A DNA stretch of 64,000 bases, from assembly GCF_001677955.1 (NCBI RefSeq), contig NZ_LELA01000001.1, positions 1 to 64,000 on the forward strand. Direction: 5' to 3'. The notes beneath the pieces were generated by a model that searched no databases, had not been told where the DNA came from, and saw only the letters and a program-made list of their open reading frames with translations. Source of the stretch: Chryseobacterium sp. BGARF1 (GTDB taxonomy: Bacteria; Bacteroidota; Bacteroidia; Flavobacteriales; Weeksellaceae). Of the stretch, positions 34,286 to 43,671 are shown piece by piece (position 1 is the stretch's first letter; the number at the start of each line of letters is the position of its first letter). The position numbers were made by a program, and so were the translations under genes.

Positions 34286-36481
34286 TTAATAACAGTCAGT
34301 TAAAATTTGTCCGTTTGCTTTGTAAGTTTCGTAATCTTTATTTTTCAGGGCACATAATTTTCTTAAAGTATCTTCCACATCATGCTGCATTTTAAGAGCA
34401 CCACAAATCATGATGAAACCTCCGTTTTCTAATGAATTGGTAAACAATTCGGCATCTCTTTCAACCAAATCCATTACATATTGAGATTTTTCTTCTCTAG
34501 AAAATGCCAAATTAAAAGACGTTAATTTCCCTTTTTTGATATTTTCATGAGCAAAATATTCGTAATTAACGGTTAGTTCACTTGATTTTCTGAAACCGCA
34601 ATACAAATGAGTTTTCGTTTTTCCGGTTTGCTCCTCAATCATACCTAAAAACGGTGCAATACCTGTTCCATTGGCAATCATAATTACTTCAGATGCCTTT
34701 TTAGGAAAATGAAATTCTGAATTTTTAATAATTCTTGCTTTTATTTCCTGATTTTCTTTTAAACGATGTAAAAATGCTGAACCGAGACCATTTTCATGAA
34801 GTTTTATAACCAGCTGAATGGCTCCATTTACTTTTCCGATAGAATAAAATCTTTCTTTATGATCATTCTCTGGATAAATGGCAAGTAAATCTCCAGATTT
34901 AAATTTTACCAAAGCATTAGGTTTTAAAATTACTTTAAAAGTAGTCACTTCATCTACGATTTCACTTTTCCCAATGACTTTCATTTTCTTTAAAGAAGGA
35001 ACTTTTTCGCCGTATAAAGATGGTGCAGTTGCCAAAGGAATCATGGTTTCATAGCTCCATTTTTTTGCCCATTCTGTAAATTCTGCCGTTGATTTATCGT
35101 TGACTGTAAAAAGTTCAAGCTGAGATTCTGCCCAGTTTTGTTCGGATAATAATTGGTCAACTTCAATTGCAAAACCGCAAAAATCTTCGTAAGATTTGGA
35201 ACCAAAACCAACTACAGAATATTTAATCTTTTGATTCTGAGGAAATTCTTTTAAAAGCTTCTTAAAGTTGGAAGCATTTGTTGGAGCTTCACCTAAACCA
35301 TAGGTTGAAGTAAAAATGATAATATGCTCTGCTTTAGGATATAATTTATATAGATTAAGCTCTGTAATGAATGATTTTTTTCCGTCTGATAAAAGTTGTG
35401 AATGAATTTTATTGGCAAAACCTAAAGTTGAACCGTTTTCTGAACCAACCAAAATAATGATTTCTGCATTTTCAGCTTTATATTTATTTTTGATCTTATT
35501 TCGGGTTCGCTTAAAAGTAATGATAAAACCTGAATAAATGAATAGTAAAATTCCAACGGAAGAAATCCCTAAAATGGTTGACCAAACAACACTTCCACGG
35601 CCTGTATGAAAGGTTAAGCTGAGATTTTCATAAATAAGAGTCAGCGGATATTTTTCTTCTTTTACAATCTCTCCATTAATTTGATTGACAGTAATTTCTC
35701 TGTCTTTTAGTTTTAAAACAAAAAATTCTTCAGCATCATCTTCAATAAAAGGAAATTCAATTTTCTTAACTGCACTAAGTTTAGTTTCTTTAAAAATAGG
35801 AAAGTCTGCTAATTTTATCTGAGTTTCAGAATTGGTGATTTTATGAGCAATCTTTTCATTTTTACCTTTCGGAATTAATTCAAAACGATATATAAAAAGG
35901 TAAGTTCCAGTAATAGAAATTATTAAAATAGGAATCAATAAAAGCCTTCCGGAAACAACATGAAGATATTGCGAGAAAAAATCTTTTTTGATATTGTCGA
36001 AAAAATGTCTGATCCCATTTTGCCTTTTGATGATCAGAATAAGCCCTGAAATACTGATGATCATTAATAAAAAAGAAACAACTCCTACAGCAAACCTTCC
36101 GGTTTCTTTTAAAAATAAAGAACGGTGCAGCGAAGTTATCCAATTGATAAATTTACTTTTTTCAACAGGTTTTCCTAAGATTTTTCCGGTTGTAGGATCG
36201 ATGTATGCTTTGATGTTTTCACCATTATCGTCTAAACCTTCCAAGGTTACAAACTGATTGTGATCAACACTGATCTCCGTTATTTCTGGAAAAACCTTGC
36301 GCAGTTCCGGTAAAGACTGGGCAAGGTTTATATTACTGAAATCGTCAACTCGATAAGGCTGAGTTTTTTCCTGTGCAGCATCGTATGCTAAAATTATTCC
36401 TGTGGTAGAAGCTACGATAAGAAATAAAAATGTAAGTATTGCTAAAGTTAAATGGGCATACCTCCAAATTGATAAGGTCAT
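34286..36481 (-). CDS. PepSY-TM / flavodoxin / NADPH-flavin reductase fusion
   Basis: A 731-residue inner-membrane flavoprotein. Residues 1-330 are a PepSY-associated membrane domain with four helices (~8-32, 131-152, 176-198, 300-323) and PepSY-like extracytoplasmic loops; His10, His119, His174 and His292 lie near membrane ends and could bind haem. Residues ~341-480 are a flavodoxin domain (GSENGSTLGFA, FTSTYGLGEAPTN). Residues ~517-731 are a ferredoxin-NADP reductase module (RFYSIGK, MIANGTGIAPFLGM, YCGFRKSSE, ending QILTDCY). It resembles sulfite-reductase flavoproteins tethered to a membrane and would carry electrons from NADPH to an outer acceptor such as ferric siderophores or a flavinylated partner. 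Confidence 0.9.
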   Translation of the reverse strand: MTLSIWRYAHLTLAILTFLFLIVASTTGIILAYDAAQEKTQPYRVDDFSNINLAQSLPELRKVFPEITEISVDHNQFVTLEGLDDNGENIKAYIDPTTGKILGKPVEKSKFINWITSLHRSLFLKETGRFAVGVVSFLLMIISISGLILIIKRQNGIRHFFDNIKKDFFSQYLHVVSGRLLLIPILIISITGTYLFIYRFELIPKGKNEKIAHKITNSETQIKLADFPIFKETKLSAVKKIEFPFIEDDAEEFFVLKLKDREITVNQINGEIVKEEKYPLTLIYENLSLTFHTGRGSVVWSTILGISSVGILLFIYSGFIITFKRTRNKIKNKYKAENAEIIILVGSENGSTLGFANKIHSQLLSDGKKSFITELNLYKLYPKAEHIIIFTSTYGLGEAPTNASNFKKLLKEFPQNQKIKYSVVGFGSKSYEDFCGFAIEVDQLLSEQNWAESQLELFTVNDKSTAEFTEWAKKWSYETMIPLATAPSLYGEKVPSLKKMKVIGKSEIVDEVTTFKVILKPNALVKFKSGDLLAIYPENDHKERFYSIGKVNGAIQLVIKLHENGLGSAFLHRLKENQEIKARIIKNSEFHFPKKASEVIMIANGTGIAPFLGMIEEQTGKTKTHLYCGFRKSSELTVNYEYFAHENIKKGKLTSFNLAFSREEKSQYVMDLVERDAELFTNSLENGGFIMICGALKMQHDVEDTLRKLCALKNKDYETYKANGQILTDCY

Positions 36482-36493
36482 TTTTGGATTTTT

Positions 36494-36976
36494 TTATAAC
36501 TTATTAAGTTTTACATATCGAATGTAACCTTTTCCCTCTGTTTTTGCTGTAATACCTTCAGTTGTAAAAGGTAATTCTACATCTGAAACATTGTATTTTT
36601 TATCCTCCACAGCGGTTTCAAAACGTACTTTGTAGCCTTTGTTCAGATATTTATCTTCAATAGAAAAAGTAGAGATACTTCTGTCTCCATCTGCTACAGA
36701 AGCTCCTGTAATTGCATTTAATTTTACAGGTTTTTTACTCTGAAATTTGTGCCATTCTTTTAATGTATCGTGCCATTTTGTATCAGGTCCCATCACATAA
36801 AGTGTCTTTTCATATACACCTTTTGGGTTAATTAAAGAAACTACAACATAAGCACCTTCACCGCCATAACTGGTCAACTGAAGCATACATTTATATTTTG
36901 AAGCTTGTGCATTGGCAAAACCTGCACAAAATAAGGTCATTAAAATTCCTAAAGCTTGAATTTTAAAATATTTCAT
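36494..36976 (-). CDS. DUF2271 periplasmic protein with flavinylation-like motif
   Basis: A 160-residue exported protein (signal peptide ending at ANAQ near residue 24) of the DUF2271 family, which is linked to PepSY and ApbE proteins in genomes. It contains LNAITGASVADG: Thr90-Gly91-Ala92-Ser93 resembles the Dxx[ST]GA[ST] flavin-attachment motif used by ApbE, with Asn in place of Asp and Ser93 as the putative FMN acceptor. It sits 12 bases before the reductase gene and 6 bases after the ankyrin gene in one operon. Flavinylation is inferred, not shown. Confidence 0.8.
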   Translation of the reverse strand: MKYFKIQALGILMTLFCAGFANAQASKYKCMLQLTSYGGEGAYVVVSLINPKGVYEKTLYVMGPDTKWHDTLKEWHKFQSKKPVKLNAITGASVADGDRSISTFSIEDKYLNKGYKVRFETAVEDKKYNVSDVELPFTTEGITAKTEGKGYIRYVKLNKL

Positions 36977-36982
36977 ATTATT

Positions 36983-38461
36983 TTATTTTAAAAAGTCGAT
37001 TGATACGTTATTATTTTTTAAGCTTTCATTTTCTGAAGCAAGGTCGTAAGCAGTTTCGTCAAATTCTGTTTTGATGGTCTTATTGGCACCCAAAGAAACC
37101 AGATATTTTAAAATAGTATCATCTTTTGCTACCAAAGCTGCTTTTTGAAGAGCAGTCATACTTTCTTTGTTAACAGAATTTACATCAATTTTAAGAGCAT
37201 TCAATTTTTTCAGAAGTTCAAGGTCATTTTTTGCAATCGCTAAATGAAGTAGGGTATTACCGTCTTTTTGAGGAGCAGGAAGATTTACATTATTCGATTG
37301 AAGAATGTTTAATTTTTCTGAAAATTCATCAGGACCTCTTTGTGGACCAGGTCTGTAAGACTGAATTAAATAATAAGCTAAGTTATTTCCTTTCGCATCA
37401 ACAATTTTTGCATCTGCTTTATTAGAAATTAGAAATTTAGCAATCTCTGCAGAACCACTTTGGATGGCTTGAGTTAAGGCAGATTCTCCATTCGCATTTA
37501 CAGCATTGATGTTTTTTGTTTTTGCTAAAATTGCTTTTACATTTTCAATATCTTTTCCGCTTGAAGCAATTATTAAAGCATTATTTCCTTCTTTGTCGGT
37601 TTTATTGGCATCAACTCCTTTGCTGATTAAATAATCAATAATTTCTTTTTGACCATTTTTTTTAGCAATAATCTGTAAAGCATTGGCACCATTTGCATTT
37701 ACAACAGAAGGATTTAACTTTACTTCATCAATTAAATATTGATAAACAGGAAGTGTATTCGTAACAGATCTTGTTCCTGTTGCTGCATTGACCAAAGCTT
37801 TATCTGAAGCCTTTACACCCTGATTTTTTAATGATTTTAAAAGCTCGATATTTCCTAAACTTGCAGCATAGTCAAAAGCCGTTGCTCCGGTTTCGTCTAC
37901 ATCTTTTATAGAAAGACCTTTTGAGGTGAATAGTTTTTGTAAAGAACCATCTTTGTCGTTTCCAATCGCTAAAAGTAAGATATTGGCACCGTTTTTATAT
38001 TGATGTTTAGGATTTACACCTGCTTTGAAAAAAGCTTCATATACTTTTGGGTCGTTTAAACCAGATACTGCTGCAAAAGCAAGCGGAGTTAATCCTTTAG
38101 TGTCTAATTTATTAACGTCAGAACCTTTAGAAATAAAATATTCAATAATTTCCGGATTTCCCGCCATTGCTGCCCAGTGAAGATAAATTCTACCATCATG
38201 GGTCAGTTTGTCTACAGAATTTCCTTTTTGCTCTAAAAGAAATTTTATAGTTTCTAGAGAAGCTTTATTATTAATTGAAAGAGAAACTGCATCAAAAGTA
38301 CTTCCGTTGAATTCGGACGCACTGTTTCCATTGGCTATTTCTTGCTTTACTTTTTCAATATTGGGTTTAGATTTCCAAAAATCTGCCTGTAATAAAGTGT
38401 TTTTTTGAGCACTGATTATTACCGAAAACAATAATAGAGCAGAATATAATATCTTTTTCAT
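36983..38461 (-). CDS. Secreted ankyrin-repeat protein
   Basis: A 492-residue exported protein. Signal peptide MKKILYSALLLFSVIISAQ, then roughly twelve ankyrin repeats, e.g. DGRIYLHWAAMAGNPEIIEY, KGLTPLAFAAVSGL, NGESALTQAIQSGSAEI, DGNTLLHLAIAKNDLELL and SMTALQKAALVAKDDTIL. Ankyrin repeats mediate protein-protein binding. It is the first gene of the flavin operon, so it probably scaffolds or protects a periplasmic redox partner. No enzymatic domain is seen. The promoter region upstream (38462 onwards) also serves a divergent small gene. Confidence 0.9.
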   Translation of the reverse strand: MKKILYSALLLFSVIISAQKNTLLQADFWKSKPNIEKVKQEIANGNSASEFNGSTFDAVSLSINNKASLETIKFLLEQKGNSVDKLTHDGRIYLHWAAMAGNPEIIEYFISKGSDVNKLDTKGLTPLAFAAVSGLNDPKVYEAFFKAGVNPKHQYKNGANILLLAIGNDKDGSLQKLFTSKGLSIKDVDETGATAFDYAASLGNIELLKSLKNQGVKASDKALVNAATGTRSVTNTLPVYQYLIDEVKLNPSVVNANGANALQIIAKKNGQKEIIDYLISKGVDANKTDKEGNNALIIASSGKDIENVKAILAKTKNINAVNANGESALTQAIQSGSAEIAKFLISNKADAKIVDAKGNNLAYYLIQSYRPGPQRGPDEFSEKLNILQSNNVNLPAPQKDGNTLLHLAIAKNDLELLKKLNALKIDVNSVNKESMTALQKAALVAKDDTILKYLVSLGANKTIKTEFDETAYDLASENESLKNNNVSIDFLK

Positions 38462-38812
38462 TGTTATTTTTATTTATTCTAAATATTGCACGCAAAATTA
38501 GTCTTTCCTATTGAAGCGGAAAAGAAATCTACATAGAAATTTGAAGGGTAATGGTTGATTAATATCATAAATTGCTATTCAATAAATAGTGTAAACAGTA
38601 TTATGCGTCAAGTCATAAAAAATTACATTCAATATTTATAATTTTGATTCTATAGATAGTATCAATCCAATTTTATATGTCTATGTTTTTAACTCAAGTT
38701 TTTTAAGACTGTTAGTTTTTGCTGACAGTCTTTTTATTTTAATAATGGTTCGTAGATACCACAAATCTTGTAGTTGGCAATGGTTTTGTTTTACCTGAAG
38801 AAATATTAGTTT
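38462..38812. other. Intergenic region with orphan terminator and possible small RNA
   Basis: About 350 bases between the divergent ankyrin and small membrane protein genes. On the plus strand a TAATTTTG element (38639-38646) is followed by a 9-codon mini-frame (38677-38706, MSMFLTQVF) and directly by a terminator (38705-38735). This is consistent with an ~85-nt small RNA or a leader/attenuator for the gene at 38813. Confidence 0.45.
38705..38735 (+). terminator. Orphan terminator upstream of the 38813 gene
   Basis: Stem aagactgt / acagtctt with a 12-nt loop and T run; no gene lies upstream on this strand. Confidence 0.75.
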
Positions 38813-39133
38813 ATGAAAAATTCAGTAAAAATTGCATTAGGTATTGTTGCGGGTGGAGTTTTGGTATTTTTAAATCAAAAAAGAAAAGGCAGAACCAATA
38901 AAGATCACACATTTACGGCTCCAGATGGAAATCAATACGGAGAAAATCAAATGTATCGAACTGCCGAAGGAGAAGTTTTTAAAAACGGAAGAAAGATTCG
39001 TTTCGATACTCCTGAAAATGCGCTACCAGCTCATAATCATGTTGAAAAAAATTTAAAAAATCAACAGTTTAATAATAATCACAACTCAAGTCAGCAGGTT
39101 TCTTATCATCAAAAAGGAGACAGACATCAATAA
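38813..39133 (+). CDS. Small membrane-anchored hypothetical protein
   Basis: A 106-residue protein with one N-terminal hydrophobic segment (VKIALGIVAGGVLVFL) and a long hydrophilic tail rich in Asn, Gln, His and Lys. The middle FTAPDGNQYGENQMYRTAEGEVFKNG resembles short beta-hairpin repeats built on -G-x-x-Y/F-. I cannot name a family. It may be anchored to the inner membrane. It converges with the next gene, whose stop is 3 bases away. Possible leader control by the upstream terminator is noted separately. Confidence 0.6.
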   Translation: MKNSVKIALGIVAGGVLVFLNQKRKGRTNKDHTFTAPDGNQYGENQMYRTAEGEVFKNGRKIRFDTPENALPAHNHVEKNLKNQQFNNNHNSSQQVSYHQKGDRHQ

Positions 39134-39136
39134 AAT

Positions 39137-39574
39137 TTAGCAATCATTAGCGCTGTAATTGGCTTTTTCTAATTCGTCTTCCATTTTTTCTATCTCAGCT
39201 TTAGATTGTTTTATCTTTTTTAAATTAACCTTAAGCTGCTTTTTTCCATCAGGAGAAATCCATAATCCCTGAAGAGTTTCTGAAGTACGTTTTAAAAGCA
39301 TAATTCCTGTATTATAATGCTCAACAAAAGTATATTGTTGAGCTTTTTCAGAAAAAGTAGTATCTAGAAGGATCCAGTTTGCAGTTTTATTATCGGTGTA
39401 TTTATAAATTCCGGAAGCAATAATACTTGGACAGCCTGTTTCTTCAATTTTTAAATAAAAAGAAATATTTATTTTTCCGTCAATGGTTCCGGTATATTTT
39501 TCTTGCTTAAGAATTTGCTGAGCATTGATTGCTAAAGATAAAAACGATAAAAATAGAGTAGTGATAATTTTCAT
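39137..39574 (-). CDS. Secreted hypothetical protein
   Basis: A 145-residue protein with a clear signal peptide (MKIITTLFLSFLSLAINAQ). The mature part alternates beta-type strands (YTGTIDGKINISFYLKIEE, SETLQGLWISPDGKKQLKV) and ends in a charged helix with a C-terminal cysteine (YSANDC). The pattern resembles small Bacteroidetes periplasmic proteins with a lipocalin-like barrel, but I see no defining motif. It is transcribed alone toward the divergent type I restriction cluster region. Function unknown. Confidence 0.68.
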   Translation of the reverse strand: MKIITTLFLSFLSLAINAQQILKQEKYTGTIDGKINISFYLKIEETGCPSIIASGIYKYTDNKTANWILLDTTFSEKAQQYTFVEHYNTGIMLLKRTSETLQGLWISPDGKKQLKVNLKKIKQSKAEIEKMEDELEKANYSANDC

Positions 39575-39704
39575 TTATTCTTTTTTTAATAAAAAATCGA
39601 TATTAAAGGATTGGATGATAAAGCTTTCCATATTAAATAGATGGTAAATTCAAACTGGAATTATGTGGTCACACAAAATTGAAAATACTTCCGAGCTTTG
39701 CATT

Positions 39705-40397
39705 TTACAACTTCATCCCATACATTTTAGCATCCAATTCTTTCCAATTAGAAATATGCTTAGATAATTCAGCCCAGAATTCTTTGGAGTGGCTTTTTAT
39801 TTTGGTATGAACAAGCTCATGAACTACCAAATATTCTATTAATGAAAATGGAAGCTTAATGGCATGAAAATTTATTATTATGGTATTGGATGGTGTGCAG
39901 CTTCCCCATCGTTTTTCAAGCTTCATAAACTTGACAGTTTTGTATTGCAATCCTATTGTTTTGGATTTCTTCCTTAAAATAGGTTCTATTTTTTCCTGTG
40001 CTTTTAATCTGTAATAGTTTTCAACAGCTTGACGTAAATTTTCTTGAGTATTCAAGTGATTCGGTAATATAATCTTGAATTTAGATTCTGTAAAATCAAT
40101 TTCAATTGTATGACTGTTATTTTCAATAATGACCTCAACATAATACTTTCTTCCTAGATATTGAATTCTGGAACCAGTAACAATTTCACCATCATTAATA
40201 GAACTTACCAACTCTAATTTATCTAAAATCCATTTGGCTTTTCTAAGTATCAATTTATCAGCTTGCTCAATTGAAATAGCTTTGCCTTTAAGAATAACAC
40301 CCACCTCTTTTTCTACGCTAATGTAATGCGATTTCAGACCCTCTTTCTCTATTATCGAATACGCAATGGTTTTATCACCATATTGCACACTATACAT
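39705..40397 (-). CDS. YgjP-like (DUF45) metallopeptidase in the type I RM operon
   Basis: A 230-residue zinc-metallopeptidase-like protein. The active-site motif HELVHTKIKSHSKEFW gives His193-Glu194-x-x-His197 with a third ligand at His203. Upstream, KRWGSCTPSNTIIINF is the other conserved block of YgjP/UPF0102-type proteases. Such genes often lie beside type I restriction genes. Its start overlaps the hsdR stop by 8 bases, so it is co-translated with HsdR. It may trim or control HsdR, or act on its own; neither is proven. Confidence 0.85.
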   Translation of the reverse strand: MYSVQYGDKTIAYSIIEKEGLKSHYISVEKEVGVILKGKAISIEQADKLILRKAKWILDKLELVSSINDGEIVTGSRIQYLGRKYYVEVIIENNSHTIEIDFTESKFKIILPNHLNTQENLRQAVENYYRLKAQEKIEPILRKKSKTIGLQYKTVKFMKLEKRWGSCTPSNTIIINFHAIKLPFSLIEYLVVHELVHTKIKSHSKEFWAELSKHISNWKELDAKMYGMKL

Positions 40398-43300
40398 CTT
40401 TATTTTTCTTTAAAATATCTACCATCTCTTTGGCTTTGGCTTTAGCCTCTGACCGTTCCAACTTAATACTCAAGAATCGTATCATCTTATTTTCAATATC
40501 TTTTTGTACCTGACCTTTATTCTCCCATGATACAATGCTCAGCTCGCCTTTGATAAGGTCAAACAATGTTTTGGTTGCATCGTCGGCAGTTTCATCAAAA
40601 AGCGTTTTCATCGAGTTATAAACGGCTCGTTCTCGCTCTGTTACAAAACCTTTTTGTTCCCCTTCTTTTTGCTCGTTGATAATTTCATCTTGAATGGTAG
40701 TGTAAGCTAGAAGCAATTGAGCTTCATCAATTCGCTGAGTTTCTTTTTGCTTCAACAATTCATCTAACCTTTGAGCCAATGGTTTGTAAAAATCAGGATT
40801 CTTATCTAATCCAACTTTAATGACGTGCTTCAAGTTATTTCGCATCTTTAGCTCTTTGGTTGCGGGCGATGCGTTCATGATTTCCTCCTTAAATTTATCT
40901 TTGTCAATGATAGAAATTGGTTCCGATAATAAACTATGAACTCCGTTTGATTTTAGATGTTCATCAATCATCGTTTGGAGTATTTTACTTTCGTCTTTAC
41001 TAATTTTTAATTCATCATCATCGGGAAAAGCATTTCTAGCTCTTACTTTAATTTCATTAAATAATTTGAAATCACTTTGATACTTCAAGGCTCTCGTATT
41101 GGGCAAGACGATATTGATTGATTTGTTAAAGTCTTTCAGTAAAGATTTAAAATCGTCTCGAATGTTGATGGGTTCAATGTAACGTACTGCTGAATCGATA
41201 TAGTCTTCTCTTTTATAATTTCTATCAATTTTCAATGGTTTAAAGAAATCAACTAATTTGGTATGATTCATTTCTAACTTTGGAAACTCTTCGTTGATAT
41301 TCTTCAAAATATCATCAGGTCTTATGTCCCCGGAAAAAATTTCTAATGCTTGAATTAAATACGCCGTGATTCCGTTATAATCGACAATAAAACCTGCACT
41401 TTTTCCCTTTCTAGAACGGTTTACTCTGGCAATGGCTTGTAGAAGATTGTGTTCCTTCAAAGGTTTATCCAAGTACAAACAAGATGCAATAGGTGCGTCC
41501 CAACCCGTTAGCAACATATCTGAAACAATCATGATTGCGGTATTGTCAAATTTTTTATTGCCCGATTTTTCGGTTTCTTCTTCGTTCCCAAAAGGCAATT
41601 TAAAATGATTCGTAGCATCTTTGATGTCTTCGGGCGGTACAACGTATATTGGTTTTTTATTCGTAGGATTATTTCGGTTCCATTCTAAGGTTTCATAATA
41701 ATCTTTAGCAATGGCATCCGTTTTTGGGGAACTCATACTCACTACTACTTTAGAATCAAAACTATGATAGCCTTCTTCTTTGAGTCTGTGTAAGGTTTGT
41801 TGGTATTTAATGGCTGATTCTCTTCCGCTGCATACCAACATGGCTTTATGACCATCAGGAAAAATTTTATCTCTGAAATGGTCAATTAAATGTCTGGAAA
41901 TATCATCAATCCGTTCTGCAGATAATTGGTATTTTTTAAGAGCTTCTCGTTTTAGCTTATCCTTTTTTTCTTCAGATGCATCAGCAAATTTTTCTTCAAA
42001 TTCTTCATCAAGAGCTTCTTTTTTAACATCCAACTTGCAGATTCCTTCATCATACAATAACTTAACGGTAGCTTCATCAGCAACAGATTCTGTAATGGTA
42101 TAAACATCAATATATTCACCACCATAGAATTCTCCTAAAGTCGATTTGTCTTCTTTAGAGATGGGAGTTCCCGTAAAGGCTATAAACTTAGCGTTGGGCA
42201 ATACCGTTCTCATGAAAGAAGCTAGAAAACCATAATGGCTACGGTGGGCTTCATCTACTAAAATATAAAGATTTTCTTTTCTGGAAAGCTCTTCTAATTC
42301 TATTTCAACACGATCAATTTCCACCCATTTCCCTTTTTGAAGTTCTTTGGTAATCTTGACAAGCGTTTTGTCTTTTAGATGTTTTTCAATCATCAAATTA
42401 CCTTTCTCTTCTAGTTCGGTCTGGTCAGTAGAGTCTGTTGCTTCTTTATCGGTTTCCTGAAATTTTTGTATCGTGGTTGTAATTATTCCTCCGTAATCAT
42501 TTCGAAGTAATTTATCTAAATGCACTACCGAGGAAGCTTGGTTCACATTCTTGAATCCCACGTTTTGTAATGTCTTAGTGATTTGTAGGTCCAAATCTTT
42601 TCTATCGGTCATTATCATCACCGTAGGATTATCAAAGCCAAATTCCGGGGCTTGTAATTTTCGGGCAACATAAGCCATTGTTAACGATTTACCAGAACCT
42701 TGAGTATGCCAAACAACACCACCTTCTCCAGCTTGTAGGCGTTCTATTGTTTTATTGGTAGCTCTTATTTGTTGGTATCGTGGTAGTTTTTTTATGGTAA
42801 TTCCTATACCTTCTTCCAATTCAAATAAAACAAAGTGACGGATAATATCCAACACTCGTTCTTTTTTGAAAAGAGCAATGAGTAATTTATCTTGTTCTGT
42901 TTTGGCTAGATTCAAAATATCTGAATCTTCTCCATTGGTCTTAAAAACAGAATAAAATTGTTGTGGCGAATTGATCGCCCCATATTTTCCACCAACTTGC
43001 CAAATCCCGGCACATATCTGATTGAAATGAAACAGCTTCTCTGAATTTTCCTGATAGTACTTTAAATCTCCGTAAGCAGAGTCCCAAGCTGTTGGAGCAT
43101 TCGGAGATTTACATTCGATGATACCAATAGGTAAACCATTGATGTAAATAACCAAGTCAGGAATAGAGTGTCGAAACCTTCCGTGGAATTTCATTTGACT
43201 CACAACCAAAAAGTCATTGTTACCTATATTTTCATAATCGATGAAATGTACTGCATGAAATCCTTCTACGCCATCAATAATTTGTTTGACAGTATATGTT

Positions 43301-43572
43301 CCACCTCTCATCAGTTCCCATACCTTCTGGTTAATCTCCATTAATGAAGTTCCCGTAACCGTTGTAATGAGCGTATAAGCTTTATTAAGATTATTGTCAT
43401 TTATCCAAGGATTAATGCGTTTAATAGCGTCTAATAATCGCGTTTTAAGAATTACCTCGGTGATATCATTGCGTTCCTGATGCTGCTCCCCATTAAAATA
43501 ATGGTAGCCCATTTCTTGCAACAACGCTATGGCTGGCAACTCGCTATACATATACTCCGGCCTGTTATTCAT
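40390..43572 (-). CDS. hsdR: Type I restriction enzyme R subunit (HsdR)
   Basis: A 1060-residue motor/nuclease subunit. The N-terminal nuclease site follows the PD...ExK pattern, with Asp139 (HSIPDL), Glu153 and Lys155 (IIECKSP). The helicase part has Walker A TQGSGKSLTM, DEAH-type VDEAHRSHYG, FTGTPISKEDK and QAIARVNRSRKGK as later SF2 motifs. It translocates DNA and cleaves unmethylated sites together with HsdM and HsdS. It starts about 100 bases after hsdS, so may have its own promoter or a leader, and overlaps the YgjP-like gene. All key motifs look intact. Confidence 0.95.
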   Translation of the reverse strand: MNNRPEYMYSELPAIALLQEMGYHYFNGEQHQERNDITEVILKTRLLDAIKRINPWINDNNLNKAYTLITTVTGTSLMEINQKVWELMRGGTYTVKQIIDGVEGFHAVHFIDYENIGNNDFLVVSQMKFHGRFRHSIPDLVIYINGLPIGIIECKSPNAPTAWDSAYGDLKYYQENSEKLFHFNQICAGIWQVGGKYGAINSPQQFYSVFKTNGEDSDILNLAKTEQDKLLIALFKKERVLDIIRHFVLFELEEGIGITIKKLPRYQQIRATNKTIERLQAGEGGVVWHTQGSGKSLTMAYVARKLQAPEFGFDNPTVMIMTDRKDLDLQITKTLQNVGFKNVNQASSVVHLDKLLRNDYGGIITTTIQKFQETDKEATDSTDQTELEEKGNLMIEKHLKDKTLVKITKELQKGKWVEIDRVEIELEELSRKENLYILVDEAHRSHYGFLASFMRTVLPNAKFIAFTGTPISKEDKSTLGEFYGGEYIDVYTITESVADEATVKLLYDEGICKLDVKKEALDEEFEEKFADASEEKKDKLKREALKKYQLSAERIDDISRHLIDHFRDKIFPDGHKAMLVCSGRESAIKYQQTLHRLKEEGYHSFDSKVVVSMSSPKTDAIAKDYYETLEWNRNNPTNKKPIYVVPPEDIKDATNHFKLPFGNEEETEKSGNKKFDNTAIMIVSDMLLTGWDAPIASCLYLDKPLKEHNLLQAIARVNRSRKGKSAGFIVDYNGITAYLIQALEIFSGDIRPDDILKNINEEFPKLEMNHTKLVDFFKPLKIDRNYKREDYIDSAVRYIEPINIRDDFKSLLKDFNKSINIVLPNTRALKYQSDFKLFNEIKVRARNAFPDDDELKISKDESKILQTMIDEHLKSNGVHSLLSEPISIIDKDKFKEEIMNASPATKELKMRNNLKHVIKVGLDKNPDFYKPLAQRLDELLKQKETQRIDEAQLLLAYTTIQDEIINEQKEGEQKGFVTERERAVYNSMKTLFDETADDATKTLFDLIKGELSIVSWENKGQVQKDIENKMIRFLSIKLERSEAKAKAKEMVDILKKNKDV

Positions 43573-43671
43573 AAATCTTTTATTGTGTACATTCTACAAT
43601 TTTCCTGAAACTAAAAAAGGTTTAGCGTTAAAGTAACAATCAACGTTTTTATTTCGCCTTCTAATTTCCAG

